A stretch of 64,000 nt of DNA. Origin: Isoetes taiwanensis. Lineage: Eukaryota; Streptophyta; Lycopodiopsida; Isoetales; Isoetaceae. The notes under the pieces are model-generated. The model was not told the DNA's origin. It saw nothing but the letters and a program-made list of their open reading frames with translations, and made no database searches. A program made the position numbers and the translations under genes. This document shows, piece after piece, positions 34,784-44,142 of this stretch; within the stretch, counting starts at the first letter, position 1, and every line of letters begins with the position of its first letter. The stretch lies in assembly GCA_021234155.1 (NCBI GenBank), contig JAJEKV010000047.1, forward strand, positions 2,408,494-2,472,493, read 5' to 3'.

Positions 34784-35061
34784 CCCTCCTAATCATGTCT
34801 GTAATCCTCTCCTCATATTCCCAAAGGGTCTCTTCTGCAAGACAATGGAAATGAATATAGAGCGATGCGTATTTTCATTATACTCTAACTCCAATAATTA
34901 GAAGAACATATCATGGAAAAGAACAATTCTTAATTGTATTCCTCAACACAATAATCACAATTGGTCAGAAAAGGGGTGTATCATATTATAAAATGGCTAA
35001 AGAATTTGCCAAACCCAAATTCTACAATCATACGCAATACAAAAATGCGTAGTACAATTAA
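34784..35061 (-). other. AT-rich spacer between extra ORFs 3 and 4
   Basis: Non-coding, AT-rich. It may contain an intron or simply untranslated spacer. No features are recognised. Confidence 0.35.
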
Positions 35062-35499
35062 TTAAGAACTAGGTCCTCCCTCTTCATTTGTAGACCTAGG
35101 AGGTGGTGGCGGCGGTCGGTGTCGCAGCAGAGTCACCCCGGGGTCTACTGTGGCAGCCGCAATGGATGCAACCTCTGGCGGATAGGCAACAGCCAATGGG
35201 GCTGCTGTAAGGAGCTTCATGCTCATCCAGGGTGCAATATCTTGGCCCAAGGCCGTCAGGGCAAGATCCCGTCGCACGAGTACATAAGTGAACGTACGAT
35301 AGGGAAGCTTCTTGTGCCCGGCCAATGTGGAGAGAGCACGGAGGGTCCACCATGAAGCTTCAGCCTCCGGCCCTAAATCTCGGGCTATAAAAAGAACTTG
35401 CCCCTGCCGAAAGGCTGATAAGAAGAAGCGGGTAAGGTGGTTTCCCAATACCTTCCCTTGTGGGGTCTCTGACGTGGCCACCTCCTTGTCTAAGTCCAT
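35062..35499 (-). CDS. Extra ORF 3 of the chromovirus
   Basis: This is a 145-residue frame starting MDLDKEVATSETPQGK. The middle is amphipathic and Ala/Leu-rich (ASWWTLRALSTLAGHKKLPY) and the C-terminus has a proline run (RPPPPPPRS). Its ATG overlaps the stop of the upstream ORF by ten bases (ATGGACTTAG), an arrangement that allows reinitiation or coupled translation. No family is recognised. It has the same strand and codon style as its neighbours. Confidence 0.5.
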   Translation of the reverse strand: MDLDKEVATSETPQGKVLGNHLTRFFLSAFRQGQVLFIARDLGPEAEASWWTLRALSTLAGHKKLPYRTFTYVLVRRDLALTALGQDIAPWMSMKLLTAAPLAVAYPPEVASIAAATVDPGVTLLRHRPPPPPPRSTNEEGGPSS

Positions 35500-36461
35500 A
35501 GGGACTTCTTTTCCTTGAGTTCCTGCTGCTCTTCCCTCAAATGAGCAGGATTATGGTATAAATCCTCTCCTTCCTCATCCGAATCGGAGGGGACCTCAAC
35601 CATATTAATGTTGGGAACATGGGGTCCCATGGCCGTAAAGGCATCCGGTGAGGGTTGAGAGGCCGGTTCCTGCATCACCAGTTCCCAAAGACGTAGCAAA
35701 GTCTCAGCCGGCTCTATGGTCTCTTGGCGGAACTGAAGTAGCTGCTGCACTTCCGGGGGAAGCTCAATAGGAGCGAAGTCGATGAAATCATCCATGCAAT
35801 ACTCCGCTAGCTCATAAAGCACATGGTCCTTTCGCCGGCGCTTAAACCCAGCTACCATGTGGTAAGTCCAGATAATATCATCCAAGAGAAGATATTCTTG
35901 CCCTTGGTGATAAATAACTGGAAGGGCATCTAGCCCTGACAAGCGTGCAGCCTGCTCCCGGCGTGGTGGCATCTCCTCGGCCAATTGCTTCCAACGAGCG
36001 AAGTCGCCCATACCTATATGCTCATCATCTCCCTCCTCAGAAGATTCAGGGAGTTTGCCTTTCTCTACAGGCAAGGTTTCATCCTCAACGTATTGATCCA
36101 TGAGGATGGCTAGGGCGAAGGCAACCTCAAGATATTGCCTCCCCTGATGCTGCACAACGGGCAGGTGTTTGCCCCATCTGAGCTTTCCCTTCAGCACATC
36201 ATATGCATGGGTGTCGTCCCCTAACATCTCCCGGACTACCTCCCGCTCGAGATACAATTGGGAAGGATCCCCAAGAGGGATATACAAAGGAAGCATCTCC
36301 TCCATGTAGAAGTCTAAGAATCCGGCATAATCCGGGTGCTGCTGCATATTGGTGATGAGGTCCAGACGCTGGCATAGCAAGGGCCGCAAGAGATCGAAGG
36401 GCACTTGCGGATCCCAGTGCTCTCCGTCTTCATACCATGCGAGCAAGTCAGTGGCGGCCAT
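35490..36461 (-). CDS. Extra ORF 2 of the chromovirus, with internal repeat
   Basis: This 323-residue acidic frame starts MAATDLLAWYEDGEHWDP. Two segments resemble each other: KHLPVVQHQGRQYLEVAFAL near residue 128 and DALPVIYHQGQEYLLLDDII near residue 195, suggesting an internal duplication of a small domain. The C-terminus is Glu-rich (EEGEDLYHNP, EEQQELKEKK). There is no enzyme motif. It lies 205 bp downstream of the histone-like ORF and overlaps the next ORF. Function unknown; the intact 1-kb frame inside a retroelement that is otherwise mutated is notable. Confidence 0.55.
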   Translation of the reverse strand: MAATDLLAWYEDGEHWDPQVPFDLLRPLLCQRLDLITNMQQHPDYAGFLDFYMEEMLPLYIPLGDPSQLYLEREVVREMLGDDTHAYDVLKGKLRWGKHLPVVQHQGRQYLEVAFALAILMDQYVEDETLPVEKGKLPESSEEGDDEHIGMGDFARWKQLAEEMPPRREQAARLSGLDALPVIYHQGQEYLLLDDIIWTYHMVAGFKRRRKDHVLYELAEYCMDDFIDFAPIELPPEVQQLLQFRQETIEPAETLLRLWELVMQEPASQPSPDAFTAMGPHVPNINMVEVPSDSDEEGEDLYHNPAHLREEQQELKEKKSLWT

Positions 36462-36665
36462 GGCGCTAGAAGTGAGGAGGAAGCAAGAAAAACAGATATG
36501 ACAAATGAAATGAAACTTTGAAAATTCATCTTATCCCTTTTTATTATGCTGACGTCAGCATTTTCGTATTTAACACATAATAATAAAAAAAAATTTTAAT
36601 ATAAAACAAAATTTTTTATTAAATCCAAAAAGATATTTACAATGTGGAAAACCCAACAAAATAAG

Positions 36666-37394
36666 CTAAGGATGCTCCCCCCGAATCCTGCGGGCAAGGG
36701 CTAAATCCTTAGGCATGATGGTAACCCTCTTTGCGTGGATCGCGCAAAGGTTGACGTCACCAAAAAGTGCCACTAGATAGGCCTCCGCAGCCTCTTGGAG
36801 CGCCAAAATAGCAAAGGTCTGGAAGCGGAGGTCGGTCTTAAACTCCTGTGCAATCTCCCGGACCAACCTCTGGAAGGGGAGCTTCCGTATCAGAAGTTGG
36901 GTCGACTTCTGAAACTTACGGATCTCCCGTAAGGCAACAGTGCCGGGTCGGTACCGATGGGGTTTCCTTTGTGGGGCAGGGTTGGTAGGCGGCACCCTTG
37001 ATGCAGGCACCGTCTTGGCCCCTACGGCTGGCCGGGACGCGTCCACTCGCTCCTGCCTCCGGCTGGAGCTCGTATTCTTCCCAAAAGCTCCGACAGTCCT
37101 TAGTTTTTCCTTGTATTGACTGCCGGATTTCCGGGCCACGGCCTTCTTCCGGTGCTTAATGGTGGTGTGCTCGGTCGGTATTGGGCCCGGCCCACTCCCT
37201 GATCCCCCTTCGCCCTGCGGGTTCAGCTGATCCTGCCGAGCTTTCTCCTCTCGTTCGATCCGCTCTTGCTCTTCCCGGAACTCCCCGGGACTCCCCGGCT
37301 CTCCTAAGATCTTCTTCAACTTGAGCGAAGTGTTGTGCTGCGCTACGGCGAAGAAGTTCAGCATGGTACCGATTGGGTCGCTGGTACATATCAA
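36666..37394 (-). CDS. Histone H3.3-like core at the C-terminus of a retrotransposon ORF
   Basis: This is a 242-residue frame (first ATG at residue 11). Residues 144-242 align end to end with canonical H3 from Lys37 to the C-terminus: [85 protein letters not shown] count about 13 differences in 99 positions from remembered plant H3.3. Tyr41 and Leu90 are H3.3-type; position 87 is Phe. Loop 1 has canonical length, unlike CENH3. The tail is not an H3 tail: residues 35-60 are coiled-coil-like, 60-75 Gly/Pro-rich, and 76-143 basic, with one ARKS motif at 87-90. There are no introns. The frame overlaps the upstream ORF and is probably its frameshifted continuation. Confidence 0.88.
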   Translation of the reverse strand: MICTSDPIGTMLNFFAVAQHNTSLKLKKILGEPGSPGEFREEQERIEREEKARQDQLNPQGEGGSGSGPGPIPTEHTTIKHRKKAVARKSGSQYKEKLRTVGAFGKNTSSSRRQERVDASRPAVGAKTVPASRVPPTNPAPQRKPHRYRPGTVALREIRKFQKSTQLLIRKLPFQRLVREIAQEFKTDLRFQTFAILALQEAAEAYLVALFGDVNLCAIHAKRVTIMPKDLALARRIRGEHP

Positions 37395-37932
37395 TCTGGA
37401 TCGTCGTTAGGTAATCCAGACTGATATCAGGGATCGGGGCTCCCCACATGAAGCTCTGGGAAGCTTCATGCCATTGGTACGGGGGAACCTCAATTGCCCT
37501 GCCATCTATGACGGCAAGTCCGTCCCCTAAGTACCGGTACTCCCTTCCCCGAGCCGCCGTATCAGCTCGCTCTATTTCCCGATGGTCATCTTCCCTTGCC
37601 AAGCTTCTGATACGATCGGCCTCTGTCCTGATGTCCTCCTCCTCGGTGTGTCCCTCTCGTTCGGGAGGATAGAACTTAATCAGCATCATGACCATGTCAG
37701 GTTGCTCGACCATGGTGTAAGAGAGCTGGCGAAGGTTCAGCCGGATCAAGAATGGCTCCGAGAAGTGGTAAATGGGATAGGGGATCCTATCATTGTTGTC
37801 AAACCTGTTTACTAGCTCGTCTAGAAGTATGTCAATGAAAGCCGGGTCAGTAGCCATATACCGGGCGATCATGGCATAGATCTCGGCTATGGTAAGGGTA
37901 GAGGGGTCCGGGGCGCTCTTGGTGTTGGCCAT
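37156..37932 (-). CDS. Extra ORF 1 of the chromovirus (N-terminal part of the H3-fusion protein)
   Basis: I place the start at the ATG at 37930-37932 ([14 protein letters not shown]); the open frame extends upstream to 38106. Residues 15-120 look like a folded helical domain ([34 protein letters not shown]). A charged segment ([19 protein letters not shown]), a β-like part ([20 protein letters not shown]) and a helix ([20 protein letters not shown]) follow. After that the frame becomes Arg/Gly-rich and poor, while the +1 frame carries [16 protein letters not shown] leading to the H3 core. One +1 shift around 37280-37310 would join them. No known family. Confidence 0.55.
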   Translation of the reverse strand: MANTKSAPDPSTLTIAEIYAMIARYMATDPAFIDILLDELVNRFDNNDRIPYPIYHFSEPFLIRLNLRQLSYTMVEQPDMVMMLIKFYPPEREGHTEEEDIRTEADRIRSLAREDDHREIERADTAARGREYRYLGDGLAVIDGRAIEVPPYQWHEASQSFMWGAPIPDISLDYLTTIQIDMYQRPNRYHAELLRRSAAQHFAQVEEDLRRAGESRGVPGRARADRTRGESSAGSAEPAGRRGIREWAGPNTDRAHHH

Positions 37933-38106
37933 GGCGGTAGCACTAAGGTCTAAGAGAGCAGATGGTAAGGCGCTTGCAGCTAGGGAAGCGGGGAGGAAGG
38001 CGCTAGGGTTCGCAAGGAACAAGGGCGAGAAAGCAGAGTCAGGTCTGGTGGCGATGGCGGGCGTCGATTCCGGCGGCCGAAGGCGCTGAAGGCAAGGCGA
38101 AAACAA

Positions 38107-38706
38107 AACAACAAAAAGAAATTTTAACGGCCAGTTAACTTTTGAAATTTTAAAATTTTTCTTATTAACTTTTTAATTTTGTTATTATAAAATAATTATA
38201 CGGCAGAAATACGTGGGGCATACGGTCGGGCGCCGGCTGCATTCTACGCGCTCCCACCGCGACTGGGGGTCGATAAAAAGCAAGCGGCGCCCGGGTTCAC
38301 TTCCGGGCCCGCGTTGACTCGCGTCGGTGAGGTCAAGCGCCGACTGCATTTTTGGGTCTCCCACGTCGACTGCAAGGCGATAAAATTCAAGCGGCGCCCG
38401 ACTTGGCTTTCGGGCCTTCCCTTGACCATTTTTCCACCAGCGACGACCGTCCTAGGGTATTTAGGGTACGCCCGATCCAATGGAACCACTTTCTCCTTCA
38501 TTTGAACTACCTACAAGAATTTATAGTTCTTCCGAACTTGGGGCCTCCAGTCACCCTAACTTCTTTAAGCTACAATTTCTTAATTTAACCTAACACAGAA
38601 CCAAACATCGAAGAGGACTAACAACACATTAACTTAGCCTCCTCCTAACTACCGGGCTAACGAGTTAGTGTTTGGTCAGTGCTATGATTTCGTGCAACCG
38701 AAATCA
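38107..38706 (-). other. 5' leader of the chromovirus with 107-bp degenerate repeat
   Basis: This is non-coding DNA between the PBS and extra ORF 1. It holds two related segments (about 38231-38316 and 38341-38427) sharing GACTGCATT, GATAAAA..CAAGCGGCGCCCG and CGGGCC blocks, with a 107-bp period. The GC-rich repeat may form structure in the RNA leader. It is unlike the hairpin-bearing leader of family B. Confidence 0.5.
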
Positions 38707-38707
38707 C

Positions 38708-38720
38708 GGCTCTGATACCA
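38708..38720 (-). other. Primer-binding site of the chromovirus
   Basis: The minus strand reads TGGTATCAGAGCC, complementary to initiator-Met tRNA, one base from the 5' LTR. Confidence 0.9.
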
Positions 38721-38721
38721 C

Positions 38722-40306
38722 TGTGACGCTCCCTTAATATATACGACCCCCGGCCGTATACATACGGGGACTTTCCCCTACCATGGCGACTATCTCGCCA
38801 TGAGCAGGGCCCTCCGTCTGACCCGTGCCATCTACGTAGAGATGCTCGGGTGAAGGGCACGGAGGTGTCATTCGGCCCACGCCTTCGATGGGCTCCTACG
38901 TCGCGGAAGCATGAATACAAGGGTTAGCACACAGCATAAATCATATATATAAATAACCACCACGAAGGGTGGCACATCCATCCAAACACCCTCGGCAAAG
39001 AATATGCATATAAACTAAGAAAACACCCCAAACCTATGGTTCTACCCCGGCTCAGACTCCAGTGAGGATCGACTGACAGCTGGGCCTCAAGAGATCAGCA
39101 GACCGAGTCTTGGCATGGCGTTGGCTGGCATAGAACATCGGCTAGGGTTGTCCACTCCATCCGCCCCTCCTGTGCACACTTTGCAGATGGGTCGATTCAC
39201 GCTATGGCTTTGCTATAGCCTTCCGGAGACGCAGACTCAAGGTATCACCCTTTTGAGTCTACTCCAGGGTTCATGACGCCCCGGTCCGATGACGCAGGTC
39301 AGGGAAGCGTCCCCTTCCAGGATCACAGTGGTTCCATGGGTGAGCTAGAGAATACGTGCCGCATCAGCGACCCCCGCATCCGTACCCAACTTACTCACCC
39401 TAAATCTACTCAAAGTGCAAGGTGCTCCATACGGATCACACCTCTACACCCAGGGAGTGTCAGACCCATACCCGGCCCTCTACGTGACCGGCTATCAGGC
39501 CTAGCCCCATTGTAGGAGTCCTGGGAGCCTTTTATGCTCGTGCAAGACCCCCCCCCACTTAACCACTGTGTCCCTTGTCTGGTGCTAAGCCAGACCATAG
39601 CGCCTACGACCCGGTGGTCTCTTGTACACAGGCCGCAACTAGTGGGAATATTACAGGGCTGTATCTAGGAGCATACTATCATAATTGAGCTCAGAGGTCT
39701 CTACCCCCCTTTAAACCCCTGTTTAATGGAAACTACTAATCTACTCCATAGATTCATCCATCATTTCGTAACAGAGCACCATTCATAATTGAAATGTAAT
39801 TCTACTTACCAGAGAAGGGTTAATCTCAACAAAATCAATCAGAAAAGATTATTATTCTACAATTCACAATTAAACTACTACTAACCAGTATTTCTGCTGG
39901 AGCCGTTATCGTGGGGTGCTTCCATGGTGACGTACGGAGGGTGACAAAGAATGACTAAAGGGTGTTTGACGATTTGGGGAAGATCAGCTCTGACTCTTGA
40001 GTGGTCACCGTATACGGGCTCAGTGGGTCGAATTGTGGGCTAGAAGAGGGTGGCGCCTCCCTTTGGTGGCTCGATTTAGCAACCCCCATGCTGACCATTC
40101 GGGTTTTGCCAAGTGGCACCTTCCCAACCCATTAGTTGACCCAATACATGTGCCTTTATAATTATCCTTTATAATTAGATTAACATAGTTAACTAAATCC
40201 CTTTTGGTCAACCCCCTAGGTTACCATGCCCCATGGTGGCGTACGTTCACTGGGTGACGTGTCAATGTATGTTTACATATACCGTATAAATACTTGGAAC
40301 GTCACA
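38722..40306 (-). repeat. 5' LTR of the chromovirus
   Basis: It starts TGTGACGCTCCC and ends GGAACGTCACA, then CAGAA (target copy). It is colinear with the 3' LTR and with the truncated copy at 8763-10248. Confidence 0.9.
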
Positions 40307-40311
40307 CAGAA

Positions 40312-40581
40312 TGCATTATGTGATGTGTGCATGGCTTTGCTTGGTATATAGAAGAACTGTCCAGAAAAGATAAATAAGTTCTTTCTGTTTAGCTAAAGAA
40401 TGGATGCTTATTTGGAGATAAAAATAAAGAAGGCAAGCATATATTGAGCCCTCTAAGGCAATGTAAATGCAGCATAGTTTAAAGTTTGAACATTGGTATA
40501 TCTCTAGCTACTTATTCGTTCATTTGTCTATTTGTTTGCAGCACCTAAGAAGTATCTGAGAGTATAAGCTACAGAAAAATC
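40312..40581 (+). other. Right flank of the Gypsy insertion
   Basis: No coding frame. It contains a pyrimidine tract and TTTGTTTGCAG at about 40533-40543, a possible splice acceptor, and continues the gene-like DNA seen left of the insertion. Confidence 0.35.
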
Positions 40582-41337
40582 AAGGAAGGAAGGAAGGAAG
40601 GAAGGAAGGAAGGTACTTTTATCGTCCACGGAGACCAATCGGTCTATGGGACCCAATACAAAAACGCAGCAAGCGGATTTCTCGCCCCGGATAAAAAACC
40701 CCGCCCGGCGAAGGGTTTTCGAGGGAAAAACTGCGGGGCAGCAATCACTGGCCGACAAACCGTGCTAATCATATAAAATGCGAAACATCCCAATATATAT
40801 CTGATCATGCACCACCCCGTGAGTGCCTAGTCACGGACGACGCAAAGGGGCAAATGTGACTCGCGGTCCGATTACCTCTGGATGTATGACCCTGTGGCAC
40901 GCGTCGACGGCGGTGTGTTCATCGGCAAATGCAAGGGCACGTCCCGGCCGCACTAAGGGAGCGTGATCCGCCCCGGACCGACCGAACTTGGGCAACTCGG
41001 AAAGTGTGAGACTCATCCTCAATGGCACCCGTTTGACAAAGACCGGACAGAGCTCGCCCTCGGGGGCTCCCCAATCCACCGCCCGCCTCGATCACGAAGA
41101 TGGTGGGCACCGTGCGAATGGAGGCAATGAGTCTGCGCTTTTTCAGGGGCAGCTGGGAACGCAGGTAGAGCTGTGGGCCCCGGGCTAACACGGGGTTGAT
41201 ATGCTCCTTGTAATGGGCCATTTTGACCTGCTCTAGAGCAATGGGGTCCCAGAGCTTGCCAAGGAAACAAGCATCTAGGTACTCCCGGAGAGAAGCTGTA
41301 AAGTTACGGCACATTCGCATCCGCAAGAAGGTATTCT
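40582..41337 (-). mobile_element. 5'-truncated non-L1 LINE with (AAGG)n tail
   Basis: The tail (AAGG)7-8 at 40582-40613 is followed by TACTTTTATCGTCCACGGAGACCAATCGGTCTATGGGACCCA. This matches, with changes, the 3' ends at 58940-58980 and 60053-60090. On the minus strand, MKK/LKKRR...IEDESH blocks match the C-terminal part of the longer copy (60213-60650). It is a dead fragment inserted in gene-like DNA; a short duplication (CAAGGAAGG/CAAGAAGG) may be the target site. Confidence 0.7.
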
Positions 41338-41413
41338 TCTTTATTGTTATTGTTGATCAGAAAGTTGCTTGCAGTCAATGTTCTTAGCTAACTATGCCTT
41401 TATCATGTTACAG

Positions 41414-41481
41414 TTGCTGCTGTATCAACAATACAAAAGGATATTCGAGAAGAGTTGCAGCTGACTTCAGGGCCCACAATT
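41414..41481 (+). other. Putative exon right of the Gypsy insertion
   Basis: These 68 bases lie between CATGTTACAG and GTAAGT, both good splice signals. One frame is open and reads AAVSTIQKDIREELQLTSGP; a second frame is also open. Not recognised. It may belong to the same transcription unit as 8507-8632 / 24296-24421. Confidence 0.3.
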
Positions 41482-42262
41482 GTAAGTTAGTACCATTCTT
41501 TTCTTTTTATCTTACTGTTATTGAACCTTCGGCGTAGATGGAGTTCTCTATGTGTTAAACAAATGCAATTATCTAAAATTTTAAAGAAGATGATTTCTGA
41601 AAATATTTCTTTTTTTTTTTTGTTTTCTGAAATTTCATTTGTTCAGGCTTTTTGCATGACATTGAAGACTGTGGTTTTGATAAAGATCGTATTACCTTAG
41701 CACCCAAGTGTGGTCGTGCTCCTTTTGTGGCTTTTTTTTCTAACAAGTTTATGCTTTCAAGTTTTTCAACTAAAAAATTAAGCCTCAGAAAATGCCATGC
41801 TATTTCTAGAGTCGCCCTGCCAAATGGCTTTGTATGGACTGTGCAAGATCTTTGTACAGTGCAAAATCTTTGCAAGGTCCAATTATATGTACATGATCTT
41901 TCTGTTTGCAGTCTACTACTTTCCAGATTGTTAAAAGCATTTGTGTCTTCTTGCAAAATATATATTGCAATACATAGATCTGATTTTGCCAAAGTTTCTT
42001 TGCATGTAGGAACCATTAGCTAAAGTTTGCCATTTCTTCCAGCGGCATTACACTTTTACAAAAAGAGTTGAACTAATGTCATTATTTCTCTGCTGCACTG
42101 CCACAGATTTGTACAAATGTTGTACATCATTTTCAATATTCATTGTTCAGAATTTGATACTATTTTTGCCTCGTCTTTTACTTTTCAATATTGTACCCAT
42201 GCTTTCTACAAAGGTGTTGAAAACCAATTGCAGCTCAAAGTCTGCTTTTTTTGTTTTTGCAG

Positions 42263-42299
42263 GTTTGCAGAGCTGGTTTATGATGGAAACCCTGATTAG
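42263..42299 (+). other. Putative terminal exon
   Basis: It follows the strong acceptor TTTTTGTTTTTGCAG. One frame reads FAELVYDGNPD and stops at TAG 42297-42299. This would give a short C-terminus. The identity is unknown and the call is weak. Confidence 0.2.
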
Positions 42300-44142
42300 C
42301 TTCTACTTCACCCAAAGAGACAAGTAGAACAAAAGCCTGAAAAGCTTCAATGGCAACAACCGATTCACCGAGAGCTCAAATACTCAGAATTGCAGCCTCC
42401 GCCCACATCAGCTCTTTAATGGCACTTTAAATCTGCAACACACTCTTTTAATTTGGAAGTAGGTCTCAATTCGTAAAGAGAGGAGGCTAGCAGTTTGTTA
42501 GTCATAGTTTTGTTAATAGTGGTTAATAATGTCTACATCACTATGAATGTTAAAGGTTGCTACTACACACCTACAAAGCAATCCTACTAACCACTAAGTT
42601 TATGCAAAGCATTTTGTTATTGTTTGGTTATTGTGTTTCTATGCAACGCAGAGCTAGACAGAGTTAGTATTGAAGAACTGCCAAGCCATTTGATCATGTG
42701 TGAAATTCTGAGTATTCTAGATCAAGAACATGGATTTTAGTATTTACTTTTAAACAAACAAGCACATCACATTGACAAACTATGCCAATTACATAACACT
42801 GTTACGACTGAGCATGGAATGAGGCATGGCAGCCTGCCCTAGGCTTATTCCAAATTTTCTTTGGGATAACACAAAAACTACTTATGCCGTATTTAATGTC
42901 TAAATTTCAAAAACACCATGAGAAATGGCTTAAGAAGAGATGTGACAAATCGATAGTTTATAAACGTATGCGCAAGGGTTTGCATTGGGTGAAGTATTGT
43001 CACTCCATAAACATGCACTAGGGTTTACTGGGTTAAACTATAGTCACTCGCTCTATTTTTTTTCTTTTTTGGTTATCAACAATAACATTTTGCCTAATCT
43101 TAGATGGAAGTACCAGTGTTCAATATTTGGATGATTAATCATCACTAAATTTCTAAGGATTTCAATGCTAACTTGGTTCACAATCACATGTCATCCCGTG
43201 TTTATACTTAAATAATACCAGCATTTCTGGCTTATGCCTCAGACCATAGAGAAGAGGCATTACTATTTTTTCCACTTTGCCATCTTTTGCACCTCTCTTT
43301 GGGAATATTCTTGATCTAATGTCTTCCACACTCTTTTGTCGATTTGTATATTTTCTTGATGGGGTCAAATTGCATTATCCACATTATACTATGGTTTTCC
43401 AACCATGGCCATGAAGTCAAAATATGTTCCACTCAAGACACGTTTGATCCTTTAACATTGAATAACAGCACCAGAGTCACAAAATGCCTCTTAGAGGATT
43501 TGGACACCTTAGCAAATTAGGCAGCACCACAGATTTTAAAGCAAAAGTAGTAATGCAACTATATAAGCTATCATTATTACCAAACGAAACAAGTATATCC
43601 ACAAAGCTTAACATATGAGTAGATTTCTCAAAGCTTAACACAGTTGCCTCTACCCTCAAAGTTGAACACATGTAGATTTCTAGCATATTAGTACAGAATC
43701 CTTAACATGTCTTCATTTAGATTCATTCAAATGATTTTCTCATAAGTACCTCAACACTGCATACTCTCCAAACAGAAGGCCTAACTGAACTTTCAAATGC
43801 ATATGCTATTCATTACACAACTTGAAGAGAGATGCAAGAAATCCTAGGAAAGCATCTGCACGTTGTACATAGCTTGAATCAACCTTAAAGCTTAAACTTC
43901 ATGGTGTCCTTCCTTGATCATCTATCCATTCTATTCCACTTCATGCTCCATTATTCCTACCCATTTCACACGTCCATGGATAATGCTCGACCTCCCTAAA
44001 TTACAATTTGTCGTAGGCACTCCATTATGTTTATGAACACAATTATATTTACAACTCTTTACTTCATTTACAGACTTCATTATGTATACCTATTTCGCAC
44101 GTCCACAACTAATGTCCGGCATCGCCGGGCACACGTTTCTAG
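42300..44142. other. Unidentified DNA
   Basis: No gene is recognised. It is AT-rich with many stops. Near its end two related stretches (about 43955-44000 and 44085-44142) share CACGTCCA...AATG.(T/C)C(C/G)G patterns about 130 bp apart, a weak tandem duplication. The right edge abuts the partial element copy at 44143. Confidence 0.35.

Larger units (their letters stand above)
24548..40306 (-). mobile_element. Complete chromovirus (Ty3/Gypsy) with extra ORFs, family A
   Basis: Two LTRs of about 1.59 kb (24548-26138 and 38722-40306) flank a 12.6-kb interior on the minus strand. The order from the 5' end is PBS, leader, extra ORFs including a histone H3-like one, gag, protease, RT, RNase H, integrase with chromodomain, PPT. 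The target duplication is CGGAA/CAGAA (24543-24547, 40307-40311). In copy A the pre-insertion side reads CAGAA, so the left copy has one change. The element is much longer than a usual chromovirus because of the extra ORFs and a nested 2.65-kb DNA transposon. Pol lesions make it non-functional now. Confidence 0.9.

Noticed and set aside
36666-37394. The H3-like ORF as a centromeric histone (CENH3)
   Set aside because: CENH3 has a longer, divergent loop 1 and a different α2. Here loop 1 and the helices follow canonical H3.3, so it is an H3.3-type core with a foreign tail.
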